Assembly (NCBI GenBank): GCA_023398105.1
Contig: JAEWST010000007.1
Span: forward strand, 1-5,325
Length of the DNA: 5,325 nt
Direction of reading: 5' to 3'
From: Bacillota bacterium
GTDB taxonomy: Bacteria; Bacillota; Clostridia; Acetivibrionales; DSM-1351
Below, piece after piece: positions 1 through 5,325 of this stretch; position 1 is the first letter of the stretch; each line of letters opens with the position of its first letter. Position numbers and translations under genes: made by a program. The notes under the pieces were generated by a model. That model saw nothing but the letters and a program-made list of their open reading frames with translations. It had not been told where the DNA came from and made no database searches.

Positions 1-149
1 GGGAAAGATACCGCTTTACATATTACTGGTGGAGTAATAATAGATACTTCCAAATCATTAGAATTTGAAGCTGCTACTGAAACACCAGAATTGAGTAATA
101 TCATTATAATTATTGCAAAACTTAAAAAACATGAAATACTACGCTTCAT
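1..149 (-). CDS. Exported protein of unknown function (N-terminal fragment)
   Basis: This is the 5' end of a gene that runs off the left edge; 49 complete codons are visible. The ATG at 149 is preceded by AGGAGG (161-166, 11-nt spacing), which fixes the start. The N-terminus is a classic Sec signal peptide: MKRS, a hydrophobic stretch (about residues 7-20), then a small-residue region ending SVAA near residues 24-27, followed by a polar SNSND segment. There is no lipobox cysteine at the cleavage site, so a type I signal peptidase substrate is expected. The visible mature part (about 22 residues, including ITPP) is too short for me to assign a family. Lying beside secreted cellulosomal genes on the same strand, it could be another extracellular plant-polysaccharide protein, but that is inference from context only. 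The terminator upstream suggests it is its own transcription unit. Confidence 0.75.
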   Translation of the reverse strand, partial: MKRSISCFLSFAIIIMILLNSGVSVAASNSNDLEVSIITPPVICKAVSF

Positions 150-176
150 ATTAAACAATACCTCCTAGTTTATTTT

Positions 177-190
177 TAAAAGGCCTTTTA
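177..190. repeat. 14-bp perfect palindrome in leader
   Basis: The sequence TAAAAGGCCTTTTA is a perfect palindrome. It lies between the candidate -10 box and the ribosome binding site of the exported-protein gene, where an operator could sit. A palindrome of this length in AT-rich DNA could also occur by chance. Confidence 0.35.
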
Positions 191-212
191 TGAATTAAAT
201 GATACAGAATGA

Positions 213-231
213 ATATTACCACATTATTATA
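213..231 (-). promoter_or_regulatory. Candidate -10 region for the left-edge exported protein
   Basis: On the minus strand, positions 231-226 read TATAAT, a perfect sigma-A -10 box, and positions 221-213 read TG-G-TAATAT, a weaker extended -10. A start of transcription near 219 or 206 would give a leader of about 55-70 nt before the ATG at 149. I see no good -35 hexamer 16-18 bp upstream of either element, and TATAAT-like strings are common in DNA this AT-rich. Confidence 0.3.
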
Positions 232-420
232 CCTTTGTTATATTTTGTATTTATATATGTTAAAAAAAGTAACGCCCAAAACAGTGAATTTAACAAGATT
301 TAATATAAAAATTAACATACCTTGATTAATTATTAAAAAAACCAAATAAAAACCAAAAAGCACGATTATTCAAAAAAAATGAAGGGTAAAGTTATGAACG
401 ATTAGAATTAATAAATAGTA

Positions 421-478
421 AAAGCAACCGTTATGATATCCTCGATTTTTTCTCAAAGTTATCATATACGGTTGCTTT
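421..478 (-). terminator. Terminator hairpin after the DUF2500 gene
   Basis: The arms 421-438 and 460-478 pair over 18 bp with a single bulged base (T467) and enclose a 21-nt loop; the GC-containing part is GCAACCG/CGGTTGC. The outer end carries AAA/TTT, and both flanks are A/T-rich, so it could stop transcription in either direction. The only gene reading into it is the minus-strand DUF2500 gene, whose stop lies about 90 nt upstream. On the minus strand the stem is followed by TTTTACTATTTATT. Confidence 0.7.
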
Positions 479-568
479 ATTATTGCTCATTTTTTCTTAA
501 TTTTATTTTTTAGCATTTACGTTCAAAAACTTTGATTCTGAACGAATTGAAGATAGAACTAATAATAC

Positions 569-982
569 TTAGACTCTTACACGTTCAAAACCCAAATATC
601 TTGTACCCTGGAACGTGAGCTTCCCTATATCCTTTTCCACAAGCATTCCATACTCATTATCACGTACTTCAAATTCCATACGGTCTCCGCTTGCCACTTC
701 AAAGGTAACATAATATGTAGTGTGCGATGATGACATATGGTTCATATTATCTGATCCTGCATTGTGATGATGGTGGTGTACATCAGTTCTTTTTGTAACC
801 ACAGTCGCATCAACTGTGAGAACAGGTGAATCATTATTTTTCTTATACTGTTTCAGACTCTTTACCACAGAATAAATAATTGTTCCAAATATAATTATAA
901 ATATAATACCTATAAATATAGGAAAAATAAAAATTATGATACTTTCAAAAGGTGTTAAAAACATTCCTCCCATTTCCCCCAT
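569..982 (-). CDS. DUF2500 family membrane protein with His-rich loop
   Basis: A 137-residue protein recognised as a DUF2500 (YhhM-like) member, a family of unknown function. One strongly hydrophobic Ile/Phe-rich transmembrane segment (about residues 13-40) is followed by a basic stretch (KSLKQYKKNN) and a soluble beta-rich domain. The family hallmarks are VDATVVTKRT (57-66), TYYVTFEV (89-96), SGDRMEFEV (98-106), EYGMLVEKD (110-118) and GKLTFQGTRYLGFE at the C-terminus. A loop at residues 69-87 contains HHHHH plus His82 and His87 and two Met, which may bind metal; that is inference. The start at 982 is chosen because GGAGG (993-997) precedes it by 10 nt. The later in-frame ATGs at 973 and 964 are worse spaced, though 973 cannot be excluded. 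Expression may come from the extended -10 at 1074-1082 or by readthrough from the GH9 gene. No functional link to cellulose degradation is evident. Confidence 0.88.
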   Translation of the reverse strand: MGEMGGMFLTPFESIIIFIFPIFIGIIFIIIFGTIIYSVVKSLKQYKKNNDSPVLTVDATVVTKRTDVHHHHHNAGSDNMNHMSSSHTTYYVTFEVASGDRMEFEVRDNEYGMLVEKDIGKLTFQGTRYLGFERVRV

Positions 983-1014
983 CTGTTCTATTCCTCCAAC
1001 AAATTTAGTAGTAA

Positions 1015-1054
1015 TAACAAAGAATAGCTTTCAATTGAAAGCTATCCTTTGTTA
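1015..1054 (-). terminator. Long hairpin between GH9 and DUF2500 genes (terminator or leader hairpin)
   Basis: A near-perfect 40-bp dyad: arms 1015-1034 and 1035-1054, centred on CAATTG, extendable by one pair to 1014/1055. The one non-Watson-Crick position (A1023 opposite C1046) becomes a U-G wobble only in minus-strand RNA, which supports a hairpin in the GH9-DUF2500 direction. The downstream tract on the minus strand is only weakly U-rich (UUAUUACUACU). It could terminate or process the GH9 transcript, or act as a 5' leader hairpin for DUF2500, because only about 17 nt separate it from that gene's ribosome binding site. Confidence 0.55.
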
Positions 1055-1073
1055 TATACATTTTATTTGTTAT

Positions 1074-1082
1074 ATTATAACA
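1074..1082 (-). promoter_or_regulatory. Candidate extended -10 promoter for DUF2500 gene
   Basis: On the minus strand, 1082-1074 reads TG-T-TATAAT, a perfect extended -10 element that can work without a good -35. It lies 25 nt beyond the GH9 stop codon. Transcription would begin near 1067, so the hairpin at 1015-1054 would form the start of the DUF2500 leader. The surrounding region is almost pure A/T, which weakens the call. Confidence 0.4.
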
Positions 1083-1106
1083 TATATAACAGTTTACTTA
1101 TAGTAT

Positions 1107-2195
1107 CTACTCAAAATTACTTATAGTACCAAGAAGATATTTCTTCATTAATGCGTAGTCTAATGCATTAACGGATTTATCCTTATTAACATCAGCTCTT
1201 GTCAAACTCAAATCATCTAATTCTGTAGACCCTAGCAAATACTTTTTCAAAATAGCAAAATCTATTGCATCAATGCTTCCACTATCGTCTACATCACCAA
1301 TCATTACATCTGAACCTATATTTACAGGTTCGTCTCCATATTTAAGTTCACCCTTGATATAAGCAGTAATTTTTTCATTATCTCCAAAAGTGCTTTCAAA
1401 TTCAGTATTACATGAATAATCATTTGTATGGTCAAAATCGGATGAGCCATCTACCCTAAAAGGTATATCTCCTGTGCTTGCACCTGGAGCAAGTTTACCA
1501 GCAGCATTTGTAAATGAAATTTCGCAATATGTATCAGCACCCTCCACAGCATTGTCAATACTGTAGCAATTACCCATTACATTTTCCGTACCACAAGGTG
1601 CATATTCACAAGTAAAGGTATTCTGCTCACTACCATCACATGTAAACCAATAGCGTAGCTTTATATCTGATAAATTTACAGGAACAGTTCCATTATTCAC
1701 TATATTAATTGTAGACCTTAATGTATTTGTAAGGCTATGAGCTGCACCAAACTTATATTGAATCTTTATTGAAGGCGGTGAAGTGTCTGGATTTTCATCA
1801 GGGTCTGTTGGAGTAAGTTTTGGAGCCTCCTCTCCAAATACTAGAACGCCATTCATGTATACAGGAACATTCTTAGTTAATACATACTCACTTGTAAGCC
1901 CCTTTCTGCTAAAGTCATTAGTTGGGTCCCAGTGAGTCATATAATTTGAATCCTGCTTTGCTGTTAACGTAAATGCCAATTCTCTGTCCCCATATATTTC
2001 TCTGCCACTCCAATCAAATTCATAATAGTAGGTTCCAGCATCATCCCACTTTATAGGACCTTTATAGGTAATAGGCTCCTGCTGCAGTGAAATCTGTTCA
2101 TCATATGCAATACTCATTTCCACATCATCTATGGTTTGCCCACATGCTAGCAACTCACTAATATTAAAGAAATATCTTGCCTTCATGCCTGTTTC
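1107..2195 (-). repeat. Paralogous segment, copy 1 (3' part of GH9 gene)
   Basis: This segment encodes CBM3c (from ETGM) through dockerin and is collinear with 4248-5324. The two copies are direct repeats about 3.1 kb apart. They share many exact residue blocks, such as YDEQIS, KWDDAGTYY, NTLRSTINI and EKITAYIKGEL/DKITAYIKGEL, indicating an old tandem duplication rather than a recent one. Confidence 0.8.
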
Positions 2196-4022
2196 ATAAT
2201 GTGGAGGCTGGCTCGACTCATTGTGTAATTTAATAACTACCTGTGAGCTTTCCTTTATCTCTCTTTCCACACGTGCCTCACAATAGTAATCGTCAACCTT
2301 TGGTTCTGCATGAGGAAAATCAGGTATTACCTGCTGTCCCTCACCGTAGTATTTATATAATCCTGCACAAGCACCTACAAATGCAGCATTATAGTCAACT
2401 GCAACCTCATTGTAAACGAAATCAGTTGTTACATCCTGATGGTAATCCTCTTTGTCAGGTCCTCCTGCAAGAGCTCCCCATAAAATGTGCCTGTGTTCTA
2501 CTGGATCCAACATACTTAATGTTTTAGAGCCATGAGCAGCTCTATGATGTGGATGCTGTACAAAAGGCAATCCTTGCTCATAACCATACCCAACTATATA
2601 TGAGTATCCCATTGGGTTTCTTCCCATTAGATATTCCATTTGATTCTTTGCCCATGCTCCCATATCTGTTCTATCAGGGTGGTGCTGCATATATACAAGT
2701 GCGCATAATTGAGCAGCTGTATTGTAACGAGCAGACCCCCATCCATTTATCATTGTATATCCTGCTGGAGATGTTGTGGTATAACCATGATCATTTTCTT
2801 CCTTATGCTTTGCCATACCCGCAGAATGATATTCTATATTCCAACGAGCAATATAGTCATATAACTCATTTTCTGGGAATAAAGTATTTAGCTCTACAAA
2901 CACTCCACCCCATACAGCATCCCAACAATGAACCCATGTGTTGAACCACATATTTGTGTTAAAGGTATCAGGTATTATCCTTTTCATATATCCAGTATAA
3001 TATTTGCCGTCTTCTGAAACCGACATAATGTCATCTATATAGCCCATATTACCAGTACTAGCATACAACCAAACTGCAGCCCAAGCCATTTCATCATCGT
3101 CATATGCTGATGTATAGTAACCATCGCCCTTTGACATTCCTCTATTTTCTTTTGCAAATTTGTACATAGCCTCTGCAACAGTCAAACAACGCTCTGCATA
3201 TTCAGGTTCATCATCCTTAAAGTTCAAATATGATGTAGCAAGTGCTGCAGCAGTACTACCGCAAACATCACTACCAGGTGATTCTACAGTAGCAAAGTCT
3301 GCAGGCCTTGGTATATTATCAGGATATAATTCAGGTGGTCCCCAATAGGAATGATCCAAGTCACCTTCTCCAACCATATAACAGAAAGCAATTAACTCCC
3401 CATTTTCATCAAGAAAAGAGCAACGTAAAAAAGTATCTGTGTAATACTTCAAAATATCAATCATGTGTTCTTCCTGACCTGATTTTTTGAAGGCATCTCT
3501 AAACTCATGAAAACCCCATCCAAGAGTACCAGCAGTATAGCTCTGCGGAAGTCCAAACCTTACATGGTCTCCTGCATCATGGAAGCCACCATGTACATCA
3601 ACTGTTCCATCACCATCAGGGTCAAGTATATTTCTATACTTTTCTATGAATTCAGCAGAAAGGGACGTGTTTTCAAGAGGGATATTACAATCTCCCACAT
3701 GACAATCACCTCTCCATTCAATATTTCCGCCAGTTATACCTGGTCCACATTTATTAGCATCATAAAAATAAATTGATTTTTGCAGAGCTTCGGCAAAATT
3801 AAAATAATCGTAATTTTCCCATCCCTCAGCAGGTGTAAATTTCGATTTAGTAGTTGCATCAGAAGCAGATGCAGATATCTCAGCTGAATCTATATCTTCT
3901 TTGGCAGATATACCACTTGTTATAAAAAACTGCCCTGCAATTATAGAAAAAACCAATAACATCGATAGAATACTTCTTTGCTTTATAAACCTTATTTTTT
4001 TCTCTTTTTTAATACTATACAA
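1107..4022 (-). CDS. Cellulosomal GH9 cellulase (GH9-CBM3c-CBM3b-like-dockerin)
   Basis: A complete 971-residue secreted endoglucanase expected to cleave beta-1,4-glucan by inversion. Residues 1-40 form a signal peptide (Lys/Arg-rich start, hydrophobic core 19-35, cleavage near A40), followed by a Ser/Ala linker. GH9 spans about 66-560. The DAGD motif at 149-152 supplies the catalytic base (D152, helped by D149); the family signature PHHR is at 491-494; the second signature YNEVAVDYNAAF (537-548) contains the acid E539. CBM3c covers about 590-735 and should extend the catalytic cleft, as in processive GH9-CBM3c enzymes. An acidic Pro/Asp linker (736-749) leads to a CBM3b-like module (750-897) with six cysteines. 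The type I dockerin (908-966) has two Ca2+ loops (D910-D921, D944-D955), with AI and AL at recognition positions 10/11, for docking to a scaffoldin. The order matches the GH9-CBM3c-CBM3b'-dockerin layout known in C. thermocellum and A. cellulolyticus. The start is TTG. An Asp-rich loop (134-142) precedes the catalytic base. Confidence 0.96.
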   Translation of the reverse strand: MYSIKKEKKIRFIKQRSILSMLLVFSIIAGQFFITSGISAKEDIDSAEISASASDATTKSKFTPAEGWENYDYFNFAEALQKSIYFYDANKCGPGITGGNIEWRGDCHVGDCNIPLENTSLSAEFIEKYRNILDPDGDGTVDVHGGFHDAGDHVRFGLPQSYTAGTLGWGFHEFRDAFKKSGQEEHMIDILKYYTDTFLRCSFLDENGELIAFCYMVGEGDLDHSYWGPPELYPDNIPRPADFATVESPGSDVCGSTAAALATSYLNFKDDEPEYAERCLTVAEAMYKFAKENRGMSKGDGYYTSAYDDDEMAWAAVWLYASTGNMGYIDDIMSVSEDGKYYTGYMKRIIPDTFNTNMWFNTWVHCWDAVWGGVFVELNTLFPENELYDYIARWNIEYHSAGMAKHKEENDHGYTTTSPAGYTMINGWGSARYNTAAQLCALVYMQHHPDRTDMGAWAKNQMEYLMGRNPMGYSYIVGYGYEQGLPFVQHPHHRAAHGSKTLSMLDPVEHRHILWGALAGGPDKEDYHQDVTTDFVYNEVAVDYNAAFVGACAGLYKYYGEGQQVIPDFPHAEPKVDDYYCEARVEREIKESSQVVIKLHNESSQPPHYETGMKARYFFNISELLACGQTIDDVEMSIAYDEQISLQQEPITYKGPIKWDDAGTYYYEFDWSGREIYGDRELAFTLTAKQDSNYMTHWDPTNDFSRKGLTSEYVLTKNVPVYMNGVLVFGEEAPKLTPTDPDENPDTSPPSIKIQYKFGAAHSLTNTLRSTINIVNNGTVPVNLSDIKLRYWFTCDGSEQNTFTCEYAPCGTENVMGNCYSIDNAVEGADTYCEISFTNAAGKLAPGASTGDIPFRVDGSSDFDHTNDYSCNTEFESTFGDNEKITAYIKGELKYGDEPVNIGSDVMIGDVDDSGSIDAIDFAILKKYLLGSTELDDLSLTRADVNKDKSVNALDYALMKKYLLGTISNFE

Positions 4023-4030
4023 CTTAACTT

Positions 4031-4039
4031 CCTCCTTTT
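4031..4039 (-). promoter_or_regulatory. Strong ribosome binding site deciding the TTG start
   Basis: On the minus strand this reads AAAAGGAGG, a near-ideal Shine-Dalgarno sequence 8 nt before TTG at 4022. An in-frame TAA lies just upstream of it, so no earlier start exists. The first in-frame ATG is codon 21, which would remove the basic n-region of the signal peptide. The TTG is therefore the start. Confidence 0.85.
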
Positions 4040-4059
4040 ATAACAATATTTTGAATAAT

Positions 4060-4106
4060 TTACTCAACTTTAACACCTACGCTTTTTAATTGTGAAAGTT
4101 GAGTAA
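4060..4106 (-). promoter_or_regulatory. Dyad/hairpin in the GH9 5' leader
   Basis: Arms 4060-4075 and 4091-4106 match over 16 bp with one mismatch (4072/4094) around a 15-nt loop; the core is TTACTCAACTTT. It lies between the terminator of the upstream gene and the GH9 ribosome binding site, ending 37 nt before the start codon. It lacks a following U-run, so it is not a plain terminator. It could be an operator or a stabilising/processing stem-loop in the mRNA leader. I find no convincing -35/-10 pair in the remaining intergenic space, so the GH9 promoter is not located. Confidence 0.5.
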
Positions 4107-4114
4107 TTTAGTAT

Positions 4115-4170
4115 TAAAAACCGTACCCTATCCTGTTTAAATTGTTATTCGAATAAGAGTACGGTTTTTA
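4115..4170 (-). terminator. Terminator of the upstream dockerin gene
   Basis: A perfect 12-bp inverted repeat, TAAAAACCGTAC (4115-4126) and its complement (4159-4170), encloses a 32-nt loop. On the minus strand the stem's GGTACGG is followed by TTTTTA, as in an intrinsic terminator. The mirror-image A/T flank would also work on the plus strand. It sits about 80 nt past the stop codon of the right-hand gene. The loop also holds the palindrome TTATTCGAATAA (4145-4156). Confidence 0.65.
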
Positions 4171-4247
4171 TTGTATTGTATTTTTTTGTTTTAGTGTTAG
4201 TTTTGTTTGTATTCAATAATCCAAAGTTTTAGCCGATAGTAATTGAC

Positions 4248-5324
4248 TTAGAAAGAATCTATAGTGCCAAGAAGATATTTTTTTAATAATGCAAAGTCAA
4301 TTGCATCAACAGCTTTATCTCCATTAACGTCAGCTGCTACCAAAGCTACTACATCTAATTGTGAAGTTCCAAGTAGGTGTTTTTTTAATAGAGCAATATC
4401 TATGGCGTTAATATCTCCACTATTGTCTATATCACCAATCTTAGATGTAGGTTCTATTCCAGATTTTAGTTCACCCTTAATATAAGCTGTAATTTTATCG
4501 TTTTCACCAAGAGTGTCCATTTTTGAATTGTAGGAATAGTCATTTGTCTTGTCGTACTCAGAATCTGATGCACCATCAATTCTGAAAGGTATATCTCCTG
4601 TACTTCCACCTGCTGCAAGGACACCTGCTCCTTCGGCAAAGGAAATTTCACAATAGGTATCAGCATCTGTTACTGGATTGCTTACACTGTAGCATTTTCC
4701 GATTATGTTTTCAGTGCCGCAAACAGCATAATCACATACAAACGTGTTTTGTGAACTGCCATCATTTGTAAACCAATAGCGAACCTTAACGTCTGATAAT
4801 TTTACAGGAACAGTACCATTATTTTTTATATTGATAGTAGATCTTAAGGTATTTTTTGTTAAATCCACCTCTCCTGTCTTATACAATAACTGAATTGAAG
4901 GTGGAGTGTTATCTGGGTTTTCATCACCTGGATCTTTTGGATCAAGCTTTGGTGCTTCTTCTCCGTATACTAGTTTACCATCCAAATAAACAGGTACCTT
5001 CTTTGTCACTGCATAAGTTTGAGTAAGTCCTTCTTTACTGTAATCATTTGATGAATCCCAGTGAGTTAAGTAGTTTTTATCCTGTTTAACTCTGAACGAA
5101 ATCTGAAGCTCTCTGTCTCCATAAATATTATTTCCGCTCCAATCGAATTCAAAATAGTAGGTTCCTGCATCATCCCATTTAAATGGTCCTCTTAATTCTA
5201 TAGGATCCTGTTGCATGGAAATCTGCTCATCATACTCAACAGAGAATATTACATCATCAATATCTTGTTCGTATTCAAAAAGTTCATCAATATTGAAGTA
5301 GTATTTTGCCATCATTCCTGTTTC
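4248..5324 (-). repeat. Paralogous segment, copy 2 (right-edge gene)
   Basis: Counterpart of 1107-2195. The differences are spread along the whole length. Small indels fall in the linker between the CBM3 modules, in the second CBM3 and just before the dockerin (NIGSDVM in copy 1, TSK in copy 2). The duplication probably continues past the window edge into the catalytic domain. Confidence 0.8.
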
Positions 5325-5325
5325 A
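4248..5325 (-). CDS. Cellulosomal enzyme, C-terminal part (CBM3c-CBM3b-like-dockerin), 5' truncated
   Basis: The reading frame stays open to the right edge (Glu-Thr-Gly codons before the Met-Met at 5315-5310), so neither Met is the start; this is the C-terminal ~358 residues of a longer protein. ETGM aligns with residues 610-613 of the neighbouring GH9 enzyme, and the rest is collinear with it at roughly 60% identity by eye. Counting from the Met at 5315, CBM3c runs to about residue 123, an acidic Asp/Pro linker covers 124-138, a CBM3b-like module covers 139-287 and a type I dockerin covers 293-352. The dockerin loops are D295-D306 and D329-D340, with Ala-Ile at positions 10/11 in both. CBM3c is normally fused to a GH9 domain, so a GH9 cellulase is expected upstream, but no catalytic residue is visible. 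The CBM3b-like module has four cysteines where its neighbour has six. The protein would be secreted and scaffoldin-bound. Confidence 0.92.
   Translation of the reverse strand, partial: ETGMMAKYYFNIDELFEYEQDIDDVIFSVEYDEQISMQQDPIELRGPFKWDDAGTYYFEFDWSGNNIYGDRELQISFRVKQDKNYLTHWDSSNDYSKEGLTQTYAVTKKVPVYLDGKLVYGEEAPKLDPKDPGDENPDNTPPSIQLLYKTGEVDLTKNTLRSTINIKNNGTVPVKLSDVKVRYWFTNDGSSQNTFVCDYAVCGTENIIGKCYSVSNPVTDADTYCEISFAEGAGVLAAGGSTGDIPFRIDGASDSEYDKTNDYSYNSKMDTLGENDKITAYIKGELKSGIEPTSKIGDIDNSGDINAIDIALLKKHLLGTSQLDVVALVAADVNGDKAVDAIDFALLKKYLLGTIDSF

Larger units (their letters stand above)
150..420. other. Gene-free AT-rich leader/promoter region
   Basis: No frame of useful length, tRNA or riboswitch fold that I recognise is present between the terminator at 421-478 and the start of the exported-protein gene. 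The stretch is extremely AT-rich. It contains a 10-bp direct repeat (AAAAACCAAA at 337-346 and 348-357), a TATAAT hexamer on the minus strand, a 14-bp palindrome and the ribosome binding site. It most likely holds the promoter and leader of the minus-strand gene at the left edge. Confidence 0.5.

Noticed and set aside
337..357. Two copies of AAAAACCAAA as the start of a repeat array or CRISPR
   Set aside because: There are only two short A-rich copies, separated by one base; no spacer structure or further repeats are present.
764..778. HHHHH in the DUF2500 protein as a cloning tag artefact
   Set aside because: It is internal, uses natural flanking sequence and sits in a His-rich loop of an otherwise normal DUF2500 protein; no vector sequence surrounds it.
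2243..2944. Plus-strand open frames opposite the GH9 gene (2243-2527 and 2549-2944), plus similar ones at 3160-4089 and 4264-4485
   Set aside because: They lie antisense to strongly supported coding sequence, show no recognisable domain and have low-complexity translations typical of complementary-frame shadows.
4040..4059. TTGAGT plus TTATAA-like hexamers as the GH9 promoter
   Set aside because: The -10 match is poor, and the predicted start would fall in the ribosome binding site, leaving no leader.
4466..4666. Minus-strand 66-codon frame inside the right-hand gene
   Set aside because: It overlaps the CBM3b-like/dockerin coding frame in another phase and resembles no protein.
5310..5315. 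Met-Met at 5315-5310 as the start of the right-hand gene
   Set aside because: The frame is open to the window edge with Glu-Thr-Gly before it, matching residues 610-612 of the GH9 paralogue. There is no ribosome binding site or signal peptide, and a start here would cut into CBM3c.

Overview
The window looks like part of a cellulosome enzyme cluster from a low-GC, mesophilic, cellulolytic Clostridium-type bacterium (Bacillota). The evidence is strongly AT-rich DNA, AGGAGG-type ribosome binding sites, two enzymes ending in type I dockerins with Ala-Ile/Ala-Leu at the cohesin-recognition positions, and a Firmicute DUF2500 protein. I do not recognise the exact species or locus.

Every gene I can support is on the minus strand, so transcription runs from right to left. 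At the right edge (4248-5325) is the 3' part of a gene whose visible product is CBM3c - CBM3b-like module - dockerin. Its N-terminal part, presumably a GH9 catalytic domain, lies outside the window. A terminator hairpin (4115-4170) follows. Next is a complete 971-residue GH9 cellulase (1107-4022) with the order signal peptide - GH9 - CBM3c - CBM3b-like - dockerin. It starts at TTG behind a strong ribosome binding site, and a 16-bp-arm dyad (4060-4106) sits in its leader. The last ~360 residues of the two proteins are collinear paralogues, so the cluster grew at least partly by tandem duplication.

Downstream of the GH9 gene are a candidate extended -10 promoter (1074-1082), a long hairpin (1015-1055) and a small DUF2500 membrane protein gene (569-982) with a histidine-rich loop. 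A terminator (421-478) and a gene-free AT-rich stretch follow. The left edge holds the 5' end of a gene for an exported protein (1-149, signal peptide visible, function unknown).

Functionally, the two dockerin proteins should be secreted and docked on a scaffoldin, where the GH9 enzyme cleaves cellulose with its CBM3c acting as an extension of the active-site cleft. The second CBM3 in both proteins appears to have lost the aromatic cellulose-binding strip and gained cysteines; this is the most interesting protein-level feature here. I see no CRISPR array, mobile element, tRNA or rRNA, and no wholly new multi-gene system.
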